From Amycolatopsis japonica (GTDB taxonomy: Bacteria; Actinomycetota; Actinomycetes; Mycobacteriales; Pseudonocardiaceae), in assembly GCF_000732925.1 (NCBI RefSeq), contig NZ_CP008953.1:8177001-8241000 (forward strand): a stretch of 64,000 nucleotides of DNA, given 5' to 3'. A program made the translations under genes and the position numbers. Below are positions 7,959-16,940 of the stretch, piece after piece. The notes below the pieces were generated by a model. That model saw only the letters and a program-made list of their open reading frames with translations, made no database searches and was not told the DNA's origin. Position 1 is the first letter of the stretch. The number at the start of each line of letters is the position of its first letter.

Positions 7959-10520
7959 ATGTCCGTACACAACGCGGCATCCCCGGTGACGCAGAACGGG
8001 GTGAGTGACTATCTGCGCGACCCCGGCGGCGTCACCGGTCGCCTGCTCACCGCCGCAGGCGACTGGGCACTGACCTCGGGACCGGTCATCGTCCCGGCCC
8101 TGGCCGTCGCCCTGGCGGGCGCTGTTGTCGCGCGCCGCTGGTGGCGTAGTCGCCGCCACGCCGCGCTGCTGGCCGATGCTCGCCGGATCACCGTGCTCGC
8201 CCCGCCGACCGTCGATCCCGCCGGCGGGGCCGCGGTCTGGTCCAACCTCGTCGGTCTCCTCCGCCCCGCCTGGCGGCGGTTCTGGGCCGGGCAACCGCAT
8301 CTGGCGATGGAGTACGTGTTCGGCGAGCACGGCGTCACCGTGCAGTTCTGGGTCCCCGGCCTTATCCCACCCTCACTGGTGGAACGAGCGGTCGAGGCCG
8401 CCTGGCCCGGCGCACACACCCGCACCAACCCAGCCACCTCACCCTTCCCCGCGCTGGAGACCGGGCGCCGGCGGATCACCGTCGGCGGCCAGCTACGCCT
8501 CGCCCGCACCGAGGCCCTCCCGATCCGCACGGCGTTCGACGCCGACCCGATCCGCGGGCTGCTCGGCGCGCCGGTCGGACTCGGCCGCGACGAGCGGGCT
8601 TGCGTGCAGATCCTCGCCCGCCCGGTCACCGGCCGCCGCGTCGCCCAGGCCCGCCGCGCCGCCCGCCGGGTCCACCACGGCTCCTCGGGACGGCTCGGGG
8701 GACGGCTCCTCGATGCGATCACCCCCGGCGCGAACGCCACCCGCACTCGCCGGACCTCGGACTCGCGCAGGATCAGCCAGGATCCGCAGCTGTCGCTGGA
8801 ATATTCGACACAGAACAAGGCGATCGTGAACAAACAGCGGGGTTCGCAGTACGAGACGGTGATCCGGTACGCCGTGGCCACCGACCTTCCCGCCGACGCG
8901 GCCGACAACCTGGTGCACCAGGCCCGTGACACCGCGCGCGGGCGCGCGCACGCGCTGGCCGCCGCGTTCGCCGCCTACACCGACCACAACCACTACACCC
9001 GCACCCGCCTCCACCGGCCCGGCCCCACGCTCGCCGACCGGCGTCTCGGCCGCGGCGACCTGCTCTCCGTGCCTGAACTCGCGGCGCTCGCGCATCTGCC
9101 CACCGACGCCGAGATCCCCGGCGTCGAACGCGCCGGAGCCAAAGCCGTCGCCCCACCGCCCGGCATCCCGACCCCAGGCCCGGGTGTGATGCCCCTGGGA
9201 CAGTCCGACACCGGCCACGCCCGCTCGGTCGGCCTGCGGCTCGCCGACGCCCGCTACCACCTGCACCTGATCGGACCGACCGGTTCCGGGAAGTCCACCC
9301 TGCTCGGCCAGATCATCCTCGACGACGTCGACAACCAGCGCGGTGTCGTCCTGATCGACCCGAAAGGCGACCTGGTCACCGACATCCTCAACCGGCTCCC
9401 GCGCCGCGCGGCCGAAAGAGTGGTGCTGTTCGACGCCGACTCCCGGCACCGACCACCCATCCTCAACCCGCTGGAGGGCGGGGAAACCGACCGTGAGGTC
9501 GACAACCTCGTCTCCGTCTTCCGCCGCGTGTACTCGGCGTTCTGGGGACCACGCACCGACGACCTCATGCGTGCCGCCTGCCTCACCCTGCGCGCCCAAG
9601 AAGCCGTACCAACCCTCGCCGACCTCCCGAAACTCCTCACCAGCGAAGCGTTCCGGTCCCGCATCACCAGCGGGCTGACCGATCCGGTGCTGCGCGGCTT
9701 CTGGGAGTGGTACGACGGACTCACCGATAGCTCTCGTTCTCAGGTGATCTCGCCGTTGATGAACAAGCTTCGCGCGTTCTTGCTGCGCCCCTTCGTGAAA
9801 GAAGCCATCGCCGGAGGACGGTCCACAGTGGACATGTCCCAGGTGCTCGACGAGGGCGGGATCTGCCTCGTGCGCATCCCCAAAGGGTCCCTCGGGGAAG
9901 AGACCACCCGCCTGGTCGGATCGCTGGTCGTGGCGCGCACCTGGCAGGCCACCACCGCCCGCGCCCGCGTCCCGCAGCGCCTGCGCCCCGACGCCCACAC
10001 CGTCATCGACGAATGCCACAACTTCCTGCATCTCCCCTACCCCATGGAAGACATGCTCGCCGAAGCACGAGCGTTCCGGAACGGATTCATCCTGGCCCAC
10101 CAGCACCTCGGCCAACTGTCGAGAGAACTGAAAGAAGGCCTCTCCACTAACGCCCGCAACAAAATCATCTACTCCTCATCACCCGAAGACGCCCGCGAAC
10201 TCGCCCGCCACACCACACCCCGGCTCTCCGAACACGACCTCTCCCACCTCGGCGTCTACCACGCCGCCGCACGCCTGGTCGTGCACGGCGAGGAAACCGA
10301 GCCCTTCACCATGACCACCACACCCCTGCCCGACCCGATCCCCGGCCGGGCGCGCGAAATCCGGGCCGTGCTCCGCGCCCAGCGCCGCGCACACAACACC
10401 GCAACCAGCACAACCTCCCGCGCCGGAAGCCCAGCGGCCACCACCACCGCGACGCGGGTAGAGCGCCGGGTTTCCCCGACCCGGCCGCCCCGGACCGACC
10501 CACGCCGCACCCGCCCCTAG
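7959..10520 (+). CDS. VirD4/TraG-type coupling ATPase
   Basis: 853 residues; expected to bring the DNA substrate to the T4SS. One N-terminal membrane helix (VIVPALAVALAGAVVA) is followed by an actinobacteria-specific domain of about 380 residues. The ATPase has Walker A GPTGSGKST (about 439-447) and Walker B VVLIDPKGDLV (about 463-473), and a TraG-type C-terminal part with 'VIDECHNFL', 'AEARAFRNGFILAHQHLGQL' and 'NARNKIIYSSSPEDA'. I chose ATG 7959, preceded by GGAAGGGAG, over the GTG at 7887 that overlaps the VirB4 stop. The C-terminal 60 residues are basic and Thr/Ala-rich. Strong membership of the conjugative DNA transfer family. Confidence 0.92.
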   Translation: MSVHNAASPVTQNGVSDYLRDPGGVTGRLLTAAGDWALTSGPVIVPALAVALAGAVVARRWWRSRRHAALLADARRITVLAPPTVDPAGGAAVWSNLVGLLRPAWRRFWAGQPHLAMEYVFGEHGVTVQFWVPGLIPPSLVERAVEAAWPGAHTRTNPATSPFPALETGRRRITVGGQLRLARTEALPIRTAFDADPIRGLLGAPVGLGRDERACVQILARPVTGRRVAQARRAARRVHHGSSGRLGGRLLDAITPGANATRTRRTSDSRRISQDPQLSLEYSTQNKAIVNKQRGSQYETVIRYAVATDLPADAADNLVHQARDTARGRAHALAAAFAAYTDHNHYTRTRLHRPGPTLADRRLGRGDLLSVPELAALAHLPTDAEIPGVERAGAKAVAPPPGIPTPGPGVMPLGQSDTGHARSVGLRLADARYHLHLIGPTGSGKSTLLGQIILDDVDNQRGVVLIDPKGDLVTDILNRLPRRAAERVVLFDADSRHRPPILNPLEGGETDREVDNLVSVFRRVYSAFWGPRTDDLMRAACLTLRAQEAVPTLADLPKLLTSEAFRSRITSGLTDPVLRGFWEWYDGLTDSSRSQVISPLMNKLRAFLLRPFVKEAIAGGRSTVDMSQVLDEGGICLVRIPKGSLGEETTRLVGSLVVARTWQATTARARVPQRLRPDAHTVIDECHNFLHLPYPMEDMLAEARAFRNGFILAHQHLGQLSRELKEGLSTNARNKIIYSSSPEDARELARHTTPRLSEHDLSHLGVYHAAARLVVHGEETEPFTMTTTPLPDPIPGRAREIRAVLRAQRRAHNTATSTTSRAGSPAATTTATRVERRVSPTRPPRTDPRRTRP

Positions 10521-10614
10521 GCGCCCGCCGGACGCGGATTCGCCTTCGCGCCACACGGAAACAGCCGCTGCCCCCGGTTCTCATCCGTGGCCTGCATCGG
10601 TCTGCCCACAGCAG

Positions 10615-10644
10615 TTGTCCACAGCCTGTTGACAATCAAGGGAG
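10615..10644 (+). promoter_or_regulatory. DnaA-box-like site, TTGACA and RBS before the replication-relaxation gene
   Basis: In the 130-bp gap after the coupling-protein gene there is TTGTCCACA (10615-10623), an exact match to the usual actinobacterial DnaA box, followed by TTGACA (10629-10634) and GGGAG (10640-10644). One box is weak evidence. A similar CTGTCCACA occurs at 14882 and TTGTCCACT at 542, so the motif recurs in intergenic DNA of this element. Confidence 0.35.
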
Positions 10645-10650
10645 CGTTCG

Positions 10651-11730
10651 TTGATCACGACCACTACCCGCCAGCACACTTTGCGGGATCATTTGCCCGG
10701 ACGTCACACCGCCCGCGCCGCCAGCTCGGTCGAGCACCAAGCCATGCTCGCCTCCCGCCTCACCGCCCGCGACAAGTGGCTCCTGGCCCTGCTGCACGAG
10801 CACCGGGTCCTGACCAGCTTCCAGATCCAGGACGCGGCCTTCCCCTCCGGCCGGTCGGCACGCCAGCGGGTGCTCGACCTCTACCTCTGGCGCGCGATCT
10901 CCCGGTTCCGGCCGTTCCAGCAACTCGGCTCCGCCCCGATGCACTACGTCCTCGGCCCGGCCGGCGCAGCCGTGCTCGCCGCCGAACACGGCCTCGAGGT
11001 CAAGGAACTCGGCTACCGGCACGACCGTGCCATGGCCATCGCCCACAACCAGCGCCTCGCCCACACCGTCGGCGTCAACGACTTCTTCACCTCTCTCATC
11101 GCCCACACCCGCCACACCAAGGCCGACGAGGCGGTGACGGCCTGGTGGTCGGAATCCCGCTGCGCCCGTCACTTCGGCGACCTCGTCATCCCCGACGGCT
11201 ACGGCCGCTGGCGCACCCACCACCACGGCACCACGAAGGAGGTGGAGTGGTTCCTCGAATTCGACACCGGAACCGAGTCCCTCACCAAGGTCGGGCGGAA
11301 GCTGGCCGGATACGCGCGGCTGGCCGAGTCGACCGGGATCGCGACGCCGGTGCTGATGTGGCTACCGACCACCCGCCGTGAAGCCGGTGCCCGCACCGCC
11401 CTGGCCCGCGTCCACGCCGGACTCGACGCCCCTCGCACGGTGCCGGTAGCCACCGCCGCGGCCGACCTGCTCGACCCCGCCGCACCGCATCCAAGCCCGG
11501 CCGAGGCGGTCTGGCTACCACTGACCTCGGCCCGCACCGATCGCGCCGACCCGCGCTACAGCCTCGCCGACCTTGCCGACGCCTGGCCCGGCCTGAAACC
11601 ACCGGCCGGCCCCGGCACCGAGGACGGTGACGGCGAGGCCGCCGCGGCGGCCTCGCCGTACCGGCTGCCACCACCGAGTCCGATCCCACCGCGGGCAACG
11701 CCGAACCGGATCGCGCGCGGCGAGAACTGA
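10651..11730 (+). CDS. Replication-relaxation family protein
   Basis: 359 residues, family Replic_Relax (known from actinobacterial and Bacillus mobile elements and thought to act in plasmid replication or relaxation). The N-terminal half is a winged-helix region: 'LTARDKWLLALLHEHRVLTSFQIQDAAFPSGRSARQRV', then 'APMHYVLGPAGAAVLAAEHG'. The C-terminal half has the family pattern 'RLAHTVGVNDFFTSL', 'WWSESRC', 'IPDGYGRW' and 'WFLEFDTGTESLTKVGRKLAGYARL', reminiscent of a nuclease-like fold. The start is TTG 10651, with GGGAG upstream. No standard relaxase is visible in the window, so this protein is the closest candidate for a DNA-processing partner of the coupling ATPase; that is inference. Confidence 0.85.
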   Translation: MITTTTRQHTLRDHLPGRHTARAASSVEHQAMLASRLTARDKWLLALLHEHRVLTSFQIQDAAFPSGRSARQRVLDLYLWRAISRFRPFQQLGSAPMHYVLGPAGAAVLAAEHGLEVKELGYRHDRAMAIAHNQRLAHTVGVNDFFTSLIAHTRHTKADEAVTAWWSESRCARHFGDLVIPDGYGRWRTHHHGTTKEVEWFLEFDTGTESLTKVGRKLAGYARLAESTGIATPVLMWLPTTRREAGARTALARVHAGLDAPRTVPVATAAADLLDPAAPHPSPAEAVWLPLTSARTDRADPRYSLADLADAWPGLKPPAGPGTEDGDGEAAAAASPYRLPPPSPIPPRATPNRIARGEN

Positions 11731-11801
11731 CCTGGCAGCGCCAACTCGTCCGTAACGCGTCCCGTTGCCACCTATCGCCGTGAAAGGAGCGCGATCCAGC
11801 C

Positions 11802-12776
11802 ATGGGAAGCAAACTCGGGGCCGCCGTCGCCGCCGTGATCCTCGCCATTCCGTTGCTCATCGGCGCCGGTGTCGCCGGCATCGTCAGCTCGTTGTCCGGC
11901 GGCAACGGCGCGAGTTCGCTGCTCTGCACACCCGACGGGACACCGACCGGCACGGTGACGGGCCTGACCGCCGAGCAGATGGGCAACGCCGCCACCATCG
12001 TCGCGGTCGGCAGACAGATGGCGATACCCGAGCCTGGCTGGGTGGTCGCGATCGCCGCCGCGATGCAGGAGTCCAAGCTCCGTAACCTGCACTACGGCGA
12101 CCGCGACTCCCTCGGACTTTTCCAGCAACGCCCCTCGATGGGCTGGGGCACCCCGCAACAGATCACCACACCGACCTACGCGGCGACGAAGTTCTTCGAG
12201 CGTCTCAATGCAACACCGAACTGGCAGAGCATGAGCGTCAACGACGCCGCACAGACCGTGCAGGGCTCAGGGTTCCCCAATGCATACGCACAGCACGAGG
12301 ACAAGGCGCGTGCGGTCGTCGCGGCTGTGTCCGGGGTGCGCTGTCAGCCCGCGCCCGCTACGGCCGGAACCGGTGACTGCAACGACATCCAGGCGCCGAA
12401 CGCTGCCGCGATGACCGCCATCAACTACGCGTGCGGGCAACGAGGGTTGCCGTATGTGTGGGGCGGCAACGGTCCGTTGAACGGTGACAGCGGATTCGAC
12501 TGCTCAGGCTTGACTAAGGCGGCGTACCACGCAGCCAATATCTCGCTTCCCCGCACCGCACACACTCAATACCACGCCGGGCCAAGAGTACCCGACGGGC
12601 AGCTCCTGCCGGGCGACCTCGTCTTCTATGGCACACCCTCGAAGATTCGGCACGTAGGGCTCTATATCGGGGCCGGGAAGATGGTGAACGCCCCGGACTT
12701 CGGTCAAGTCGTGCGAATCGACGACTACCGGCGTCCCGGCGACGACTACGCGGGCGCCACACGGCCCGCACAGTGA
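11802..12776 (+). CDS. VirB1-like bifunctional NlpC/P60 wall hydrolase
   Basis: 324 residues, exported or membrane-anchored (helix about 7-28). After a linker, residues 75-180 form a lysozyme-like domain ('AIAAAMQESKLRNL', 'DSLGLFQQRPSMGWG') of the type called peptidoglycan lytic in T4SS clusters. Residues 195-324 are an NlpC/P60 domain with catalytic Cys in FDCSGL (about 231-236), His in HVGLYIG (about 284), and the usual 'LPYVWGG' and 'LLPGDLVFYG' blocks. It would cut peptidoglycan locally to let the secretion channel or pilus pass. GAAAGGAG sits 12 bases before ATG. It closes the T4SS operon. Confidence 0.9.
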   Translation: MGSKLGAAVAAVILAIPLLIGAGVAGIVSSLSGGNGASSLLCTPDGTPTGTVTGLTAEQMGNAATIVAVGRQMAIPEPGWVVAIAAAMQESKLRNLHYGDRDSLGLFQQRPSMGWGTPQQITTPTYAATKFFERLNATPNWQSMSVNDAAQTVQGSGFPNAYAQHEDKARAVVAAVSGVRCQPAPATAGTGDCNDIQAPNAAAMTAINYACGQRGLPYVWGGNGPLNGDSGFDCSGLTKAAYHAANISLPRTAHTQYHAGPRVPDGQLLPGDLVFYGTPSKIRHVGLYIGAGKMVNAPDFGQVVRIDDYRRPGDDYAGATRPAQ

Positions 12777-13099
12777 TCTCGCTGCAAGCGAGCTCTGCTG
12801 CTGCGCAGATCTTGTGCCTCAAGTCGCAGTACAAATCAGCCTTCGAGGTCGGCGGATCGTACGCGTGGCTTTGCTTTCGGCTGGTCTCATAACGCCATCC
12901 ACGCCTGACCTGTCGCGAATGTCAAATGCGCGCCGTCGCTACCGTCGAGGCTATCGCCGAAAATTCCCGATCCCGTGACATTACACGGATGCGCCGAGGC
13001 AAAACATATACCTGGCTTGACATTCCGACGTGTACGGAGCGTCCCTGGACATGCCATAGCGCGGATCGCGCACCATGCCAACAAAGGGATGTGTCTCTT
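12777..13099. other. Intergenic region with stem-loop and possible promoter
   Basis: No gene seen. A small hairpin (CTCGCT/AGCGAG, about 12779-12793) directly follows the NlpC/P60 stop and may end the T4SS transcript. An AT-richer patch further on carries TTGACA at 13017 and CATATA at about 13005; neither pairs well with a partner box, so the promoter for the next gene is not fixed. Confidence 0.4.
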
Positions 13100-13693
13100 A
13101 TGGACGGAACACGGGCAGCCGTTCCCGGCTATGCCGCGGCACTTCCGGTGTTGCCGGAGGGCGAGGTGTGGGTGGCGATGCCGTACAAACCGGCATTCCC
13201 CGGCATCATCCCCGGCGACGAGACACCACCGGGCGTCATCGAAGACCAGACCCGGTTCCCCGCCCTGCACAATCTAAACAATGACGTCGAGGTCGGACTG
13301 CGGTGCCGCCCCGCCGTCGCGCGCTGGATCGGGATCCATCTGGAACCGTTCTACAGCAACGCCGAGTACCGCTTCACCTGGCGCGGGGACATCCTGGAAA
13401 TCCACGACGGCGGCCCCTGGGGCGAAGCCGACGGTTCACCGCCGCGCGTGATCCGGCCCGGGGACGACGGCCGTTACGAGATCCGTGACCTGTGGTACCC
13501 CGTCGCCCCGGTGGCGGTCGGTGAGCTGTATCAGCGGCATCCTGACGCACTGGTCACGCTGGCACGCGACGACACCCCGGCCCCCGTCCCGCACATGGTG
13601 GCGTACCTGACCGATCATCCCGGTGCGCCGTCGTCGTTACGGCGCGGCATCGAGACCGCGCTGGCGAAACTCGCCACTGACCTGGACCGGTGA
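13100..13693 (+). CDS. Hypothetical protein, 197 aa
   Basis: I do not recognise this protein. It is soluble with no signal peptide and has no cysteine pairs that suggest a metal site. It contains 'GEVWVAMPYKPAFPGIIPGDETPPG' type segments and a central block around FYSNAEYRFTWRGDILEIHDGGPWGE. I place the start at ATG 13100 with AAAGGGA 12 bases upstream; the frame stays open further upstream but without a site and in poorer composition. It is six bases from the next gene and probably co-transcribed with it. Accessory cargo of the element; function unknown. Confidence 0.65.
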   Translation: MDGTRAAVPGYAAALPVLPEGEVWVAMPYKPAFPGIIPGDETPPGVIEDQTRFPALHNLNNDVEVGLRCRPAVARWIGIHLEPFYSNAEYRFTWRGDILEIHDGGPWGEADGSPPRVIRPGDDGRYEIRDLWYPVAPVAVGELYQRHPDALVTLARDDTPAPVPHMVAYLTDHPGAPSSLRRGIETALAKLATDLDR

Positions 13694-13699
13694 CCACCG

Positions 13700-14839
13700 A
13701 TGACAGCGGTGGTCACGGCCTACGACGTCCCCGAGATCCGGGCCCGCATGACCGAATGGACCCGGGACCCCGGCCTGAACGGCGCGGGCAACTGGTACCT
13801 GTTCTTCGTCGGCCCCCGGCCCGAGGACTCGGCGGGAGAGCCAGCCTTCCCGCCACTGGATGACGTCGGCGCCACGATCGCGGACACACTCCGCGCCCAG
13901 ATCCCGGCCGCCGAGCTGTTCTACGTCTCCGCCGACCTGACCGACCTCGCCAGCCACGCCGCGACCACGCTGGTCGACTACCGCCTCCATCCCGAAGACC
14001 TGCCCGCCCCCGTGGGACTCATGGTCTACGAGCACCCGCCCGTCACCCGGACCGCCAACGCACTGCACAACGACGTCTCTCTCGTGTCGTGGGGCCCCGG
14101 GCGGGGCGGCCTGTGGGTGCAGACCTGGGGCACCATCCCCGATCCGCTGCCAACAGCGGTCGACGTGGGCCGCAAGCTCGCCCGGCTACCCCGCGACCAC
14201 GCCCTGTCTCAGATGCGGAAAGCCGCCGCGCTGAACCTGCCGCTACCCGCCCTGGGCAACAAACCCTCCAGCCACGACGACGCCGTCGACCAAGCCGCCA
14301 AACACCTCCTAGCCACGTTCATGAGCAATACCGAACGCGCACCGATTCCGCCGAGTTTCTCCCCGCCACACGGCTACCAATGGTGCGGCCTCACCCCCAT
14401 GACGTTCACTGACATGAAGGGCTGGCCCAGCGCACTGACCGAAGGCACCTCCGCCGCCACGATCGACGCACAGCTCGCGTTGCAGCGCACCATCCTCACC
14501 ACCTGGCTCCTGATGGGCCAGACCCTCGTACGTTCCGAACGGATAGCCGCGCCCCGCGCCGCCCGCCGCCGCATCGAACGCTACGACCCCGCCCTCAATC
14601 AGGGCGTCCGGCTCGTCGACCTCCGGCGCGCCCGCACCACACCCGCCGACCGCCATAGCGACGCCTTCGGCCAAGGCACACGCGAATACCACCACAGCTG
14701 GATCGTTCGCGGCCACTGGCGCAACCAGTACTACCGCAGCCGAGACGACCACCGCCCCATCTGGATCGCCGACCACCTCGCCGGGCCAGAAGACAAACCC
14801 CTCATCGGCGGCGAACGCGTCAACGTCCTGCGCCGCTAA
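13700..14839 (+). CDS. Hypothetical protein with HWR-type C-terminal motif
   Basis: 379 residues, no membrane segments. The N-terminal two thirds are unrecognised. The last about 70 residues match a pattern I know from many actinobacterial phage and mobile-element proteins: 'VRLVDLRR', then 'YHHSWIVRGHWRNQYY', 'HRPIWIADHLAGPEDKPL' and a basic end 'VNVLRR'. The motif's role is not known; similarity in the C-terminus suggests a domain shared by otherwise different proteins. It follows the preceding gene by six bases, so these two form a unit. Likely intact. Confidence 0.7.
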   Translation: MTAVVTAYDVPEIRARMTEWTRDPGLNGAGNWYLFFVGPRPEDSAGEPAFPPLDDVGATIADTLRAQIPAAELFYVSADLTDLASHAATTLVDYRLHPEDLPAPVGLMVYEHPPVTRTANALHNDVSLVSWGPGRGGLWVQTWGTIPDPLPTAVDVGRKLARLPRDHALSQMRKAAALNLPLPALGNKPSSHDDAVDQAAKHLLATFMSNTERAPIPPSFSPPHGYQWCGLTPMTFTDMKGWPSALTEGTSAATIDAQLALQRTILTTWLLMGQTLVRSERIAAPRAARRRIERYDPALNQGVRLVDLRRARTTPADRHSDAFGQGTREYHHSWIVRGHWRNQYYRSRDDHRPIWIADHLAGPEDKPLIGGERVNVLRR

Positions 14840-14944
14840 CGCCCGGACACAGCCACCTGCCGTGACGCGATCGGGCCGCGACTGTCCACAACAGACGACC
14901 TGCACCCGCAGGCGATTGAAAACAATGGGAAAGGAACCCGCAAC

Positions 14945-15403
14945 ATGACCACCACAGAAAGCATCGGCACCCCGGTGACCCAACCAACTCCGGCCCCCGT
15001 GGCGATCGTGGGCGATTTTCACGACGACACCGCCGAGCTGCCGCTCCGGGACATCGCCGCCCGCATCCGCGAGGACCTCGTCGCGATCCAGGAAGACGAC
15101 ATGATCCACGCCGACGCGGAGTTCGCCGTCGCGGCGGATGAATCCGGTCCGCAGAACCAGATCCGAATCACGATCACCGGACTGCCCCACAGCGACCACG
15201 GCACCGCCGACGCGCCGACCATGGACGTGACGCGGGAGGTCTTCCGGTCGGCATTCGCACTCGCCAGCCACTACAACCGGTTCGTCAGCAGCCCCTATCA
15301 GCTGCGGTACCTCGTGGTCATCCAAGCCGTCCACAACAGCGGCACCGTCTACGCCGAAGGCGTCGGCGGCATCGGTCTCTGGGGCACGCTGCCCCAGACC
15401 TGA
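14945..15403 (+). CDS. Hypothetical acidic protein, 152 aa
   Basis: Small, acidic, cytosolic protein. No family recognised. It has 'LPLRDIAARIREDLVAIQ' near the N-terminus, a central strand-rich 'NQIRITITGLPHSD' and a C-terminal 'LASHYNRFVSSPYQLRYL'. The start is secure: GGGAAAGGAA precedes ATG at a good distance. The upstream 105-bp gap contains CTGTCCACA. It is followed at once by a cluster of three stem-loops, so its transcript probably ends there. Confidence 0.65.
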   Translation: MTTTESIGTPVTQPTPAPVAIVGDFHDDTAELPLRDIAARIREDLVAIQEDDMIHADAEFAVAADESGPQNQIRITITGLPHSDHGTADAPTMDVTREVFRSAFALASHYNRFVSSPYQLRYLVVIQAVHNSGTVYAEGVGGIGLWGTLPQT

Positions 15404-15775
15404 CCCGCCCCGAAACGACAACATGCCCACTACGGGGCGCGGCCATCACGGGCCGCGCCCCGTAATGGGTTGTCAGCTACGGCACCGTCGCCCGTACCGG
15501 TGCCGCCCCCGGTTGCGTGACAACCGGGGGGATCGCAAAACGCCGAAGCACCCGACGGCGGCACCCACGCCTGGCCCGGTTCGTATAGGGGACAAACACT
15601 AAAACACAATGTGTCCACATGAGACACGTGTCTTGTTTGACGGATCACTTGACAATGGCGCGGTGACGAAGCGTCCATAGACGTGTAGCCCGAACAACCG
15701 GATGCGCACCGGCGGGCCAACGCCCCGGCCGGGGCATGACCATCCCGTTCCATACCCAACCGCATGGAGTCCGTC
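15404..15775. other. Stem-loop cluster and palindromes, no gene
   Basis: Three stem-loops follow each other: 15426-15469 (19-bp arms with one mismatch, extended outward by GACAAC/GTTGTC after a bulge), 15481-15504 (GGCACCG/CGGTGCC) and 15506-15530 (CCCCCGGTTG/CAACCGGGGG). Further on is a 12-bp palindrome AGACACGTGTCT at 15622-15633 and TTGACA at 15649. One hairpin would do as a terminator; three plus a palindrome suggest an additional role such as transfer or single-strand origin, which I cannot prove. Confidence 0.6.
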
Positions 15776-16627
15776 ATGTCCCGCAAGAACCGCAACATCA
15801 GCACCGCCCCGGTCCCCGATGCCACTGACAGCGACCGCCACCTGCACGCCGTGTCCGATGCACCCGGCACACAGAACACGCCCACCACGGAAGACAAAGT
15901 GCTGGCCGCGCTGACCGCCAATCCCGCCTCCACGACCGCCACTCTGGCGACGGCCGCAGAAGTCGGCCGTTCGACCGCCGCGAAGATCCTGGCCCGCTGG
16001 GGACGCGACGGCACCGCGATCCGGACCGCCGGAGACGGCCCGCGCAACCCCGACACATGGACGCTCGCCCCGTCGGACCGTGACACCACCGCGCCCGATA
16101 CCGACGACGCACAGACGGACGCTCCGGCGGGCAACACCGCCGAAAGCAGCGAAGCGACGAAGACCGTGTCCGACGCCGACGACGCCCCGAAATCCACCGC
16201 CACGGACACCGCCCAGGACGATGCCGGTCCGACTACTGCAGCCGACGACGCCGGAACCACTCCCTTGCCCGACACGGCTCCAGAGGATCCGACGGACGGC
16301 GCAACCAAGCCCGAACGGTCTGTGACGGGGTCGCCTGCGGCCACCGACACCGCACGCCCGGACAAGGACCGACTGCCCAAGGGCGGGCTGCGAGCCATGG
16401 TGGAGGAGTACCTGACCGAACACCTGGGCGAGGACTTCGGGCCCGCCAAAATCGGTAAAGACCTCGGCCGTTCGGGCGGCGCGGTCAACAACGCCCTGGA
16501 GAAGCTCGTCGCCGATGGGTACGCGCGCAAAACCTGCGAGGCACCGAAGCGGTTCGCCATCAACCCGGACAAGACCGACGTCCCGAACACGAGCGACGAC
16601 GCCACCGAGCCCGCGCTGAAATCCTGA
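15776..16627 (+). CDS. Two-headed winged-helix DNA-binding protein
   Basis: 283 residues. Residues about 37-95 form one winged-helix-like domain ('TTEDKVLAALTANP...AAEVGRSTAAKILARW'). Residues 100-195 are an acidic, Thr/Ala-rich, low-complexity linker. Residues about 199-265 form a second domain ('GGLRAMVEEYLTEHL...LGRSGGAVNNALEKLV'). The second is clearly related to the N-terminus of the MoxR-type ATPase at 25922-27121, sharing RSxGAVxNALExLV. I chose ATG 15776 because ATGGAG supplies the binding site; ATG 15764 is that same sequence. A bivalent DNA-bridging or regulatory role is likely but inferred. A strong terminator follows. Confidence 0.72.
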   Translation: MSRKNRNISTAPVPDATDSDRHLHAVSDAPGTQNTPTTEDKVLAALTANPASTTATLATAAEVGRSTAAKILARWGRDGTAIRTAGDGPRNPDTWTLAPSDRDTTAPDTDDAQTDAPAGNTAESSEATKTVSDADDAPKSTATDTAQDDAGPTTAADDAGTTPLPDTAPEDPTDGATKPERSVTGSPAATDTARPDKDRLPKGGLRAMVEEYLTEHLGEDFGPAKIGKDLGRSGGAVNNALEKLVADGYARKTCEAPKRFAINPDKTDVPNTSDDATEPALKS

Positions 16628-16641
16628 CGCCCGCCCGCCTA

Positions 16642-16688
16642 GTCCGCGCGCAGGACCGCCCCTTGGGCAACCGGTCCTGCGCGCGGAC
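16642..16688 (+). terminator. Perfect 17-bp hairpin terminator
   Basis: GTCCGCGCGCAGGACCG and its exact complement, separated by 13 bases, then TTCTC. It lies 15 bases after the winged-helix gene and faces the end of the helicase gene on the other strand; the remaining bases to 16940 hold no gene. Confidence 0.8.
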
Positions 16689-16940
16689 TTCTCATGACTC
16701 CGGCGCGCTGGTCCAGCCCCCCCGTTAGCGCCGCGATCGCCTACGCCACGGGTTAAGCGGGCGATGGCCAGCGATAGCCTCGGCCGCGCCGGTCCGGTAT
16801 GGCGGTGGCACTATTCCGGCCGCCCACTGGCGGCATCGTTCCCCGCCCCACGGACACGAACGTGGTTGTTTCTTTTCTTGCCCCATACCGTCGATGGGCC
16901 GCATCCCATGCGCTGGTGACAGCGGCCGGGGGCCTGTCGG

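Noticed and set aside
10615..14890. DnaA-box-like sites as proof of an origin
   Set aside because: Three isolated 8-9 base matches far apart are within chance for this length; no cluster is seen. Kept only as a weak regulatory note.
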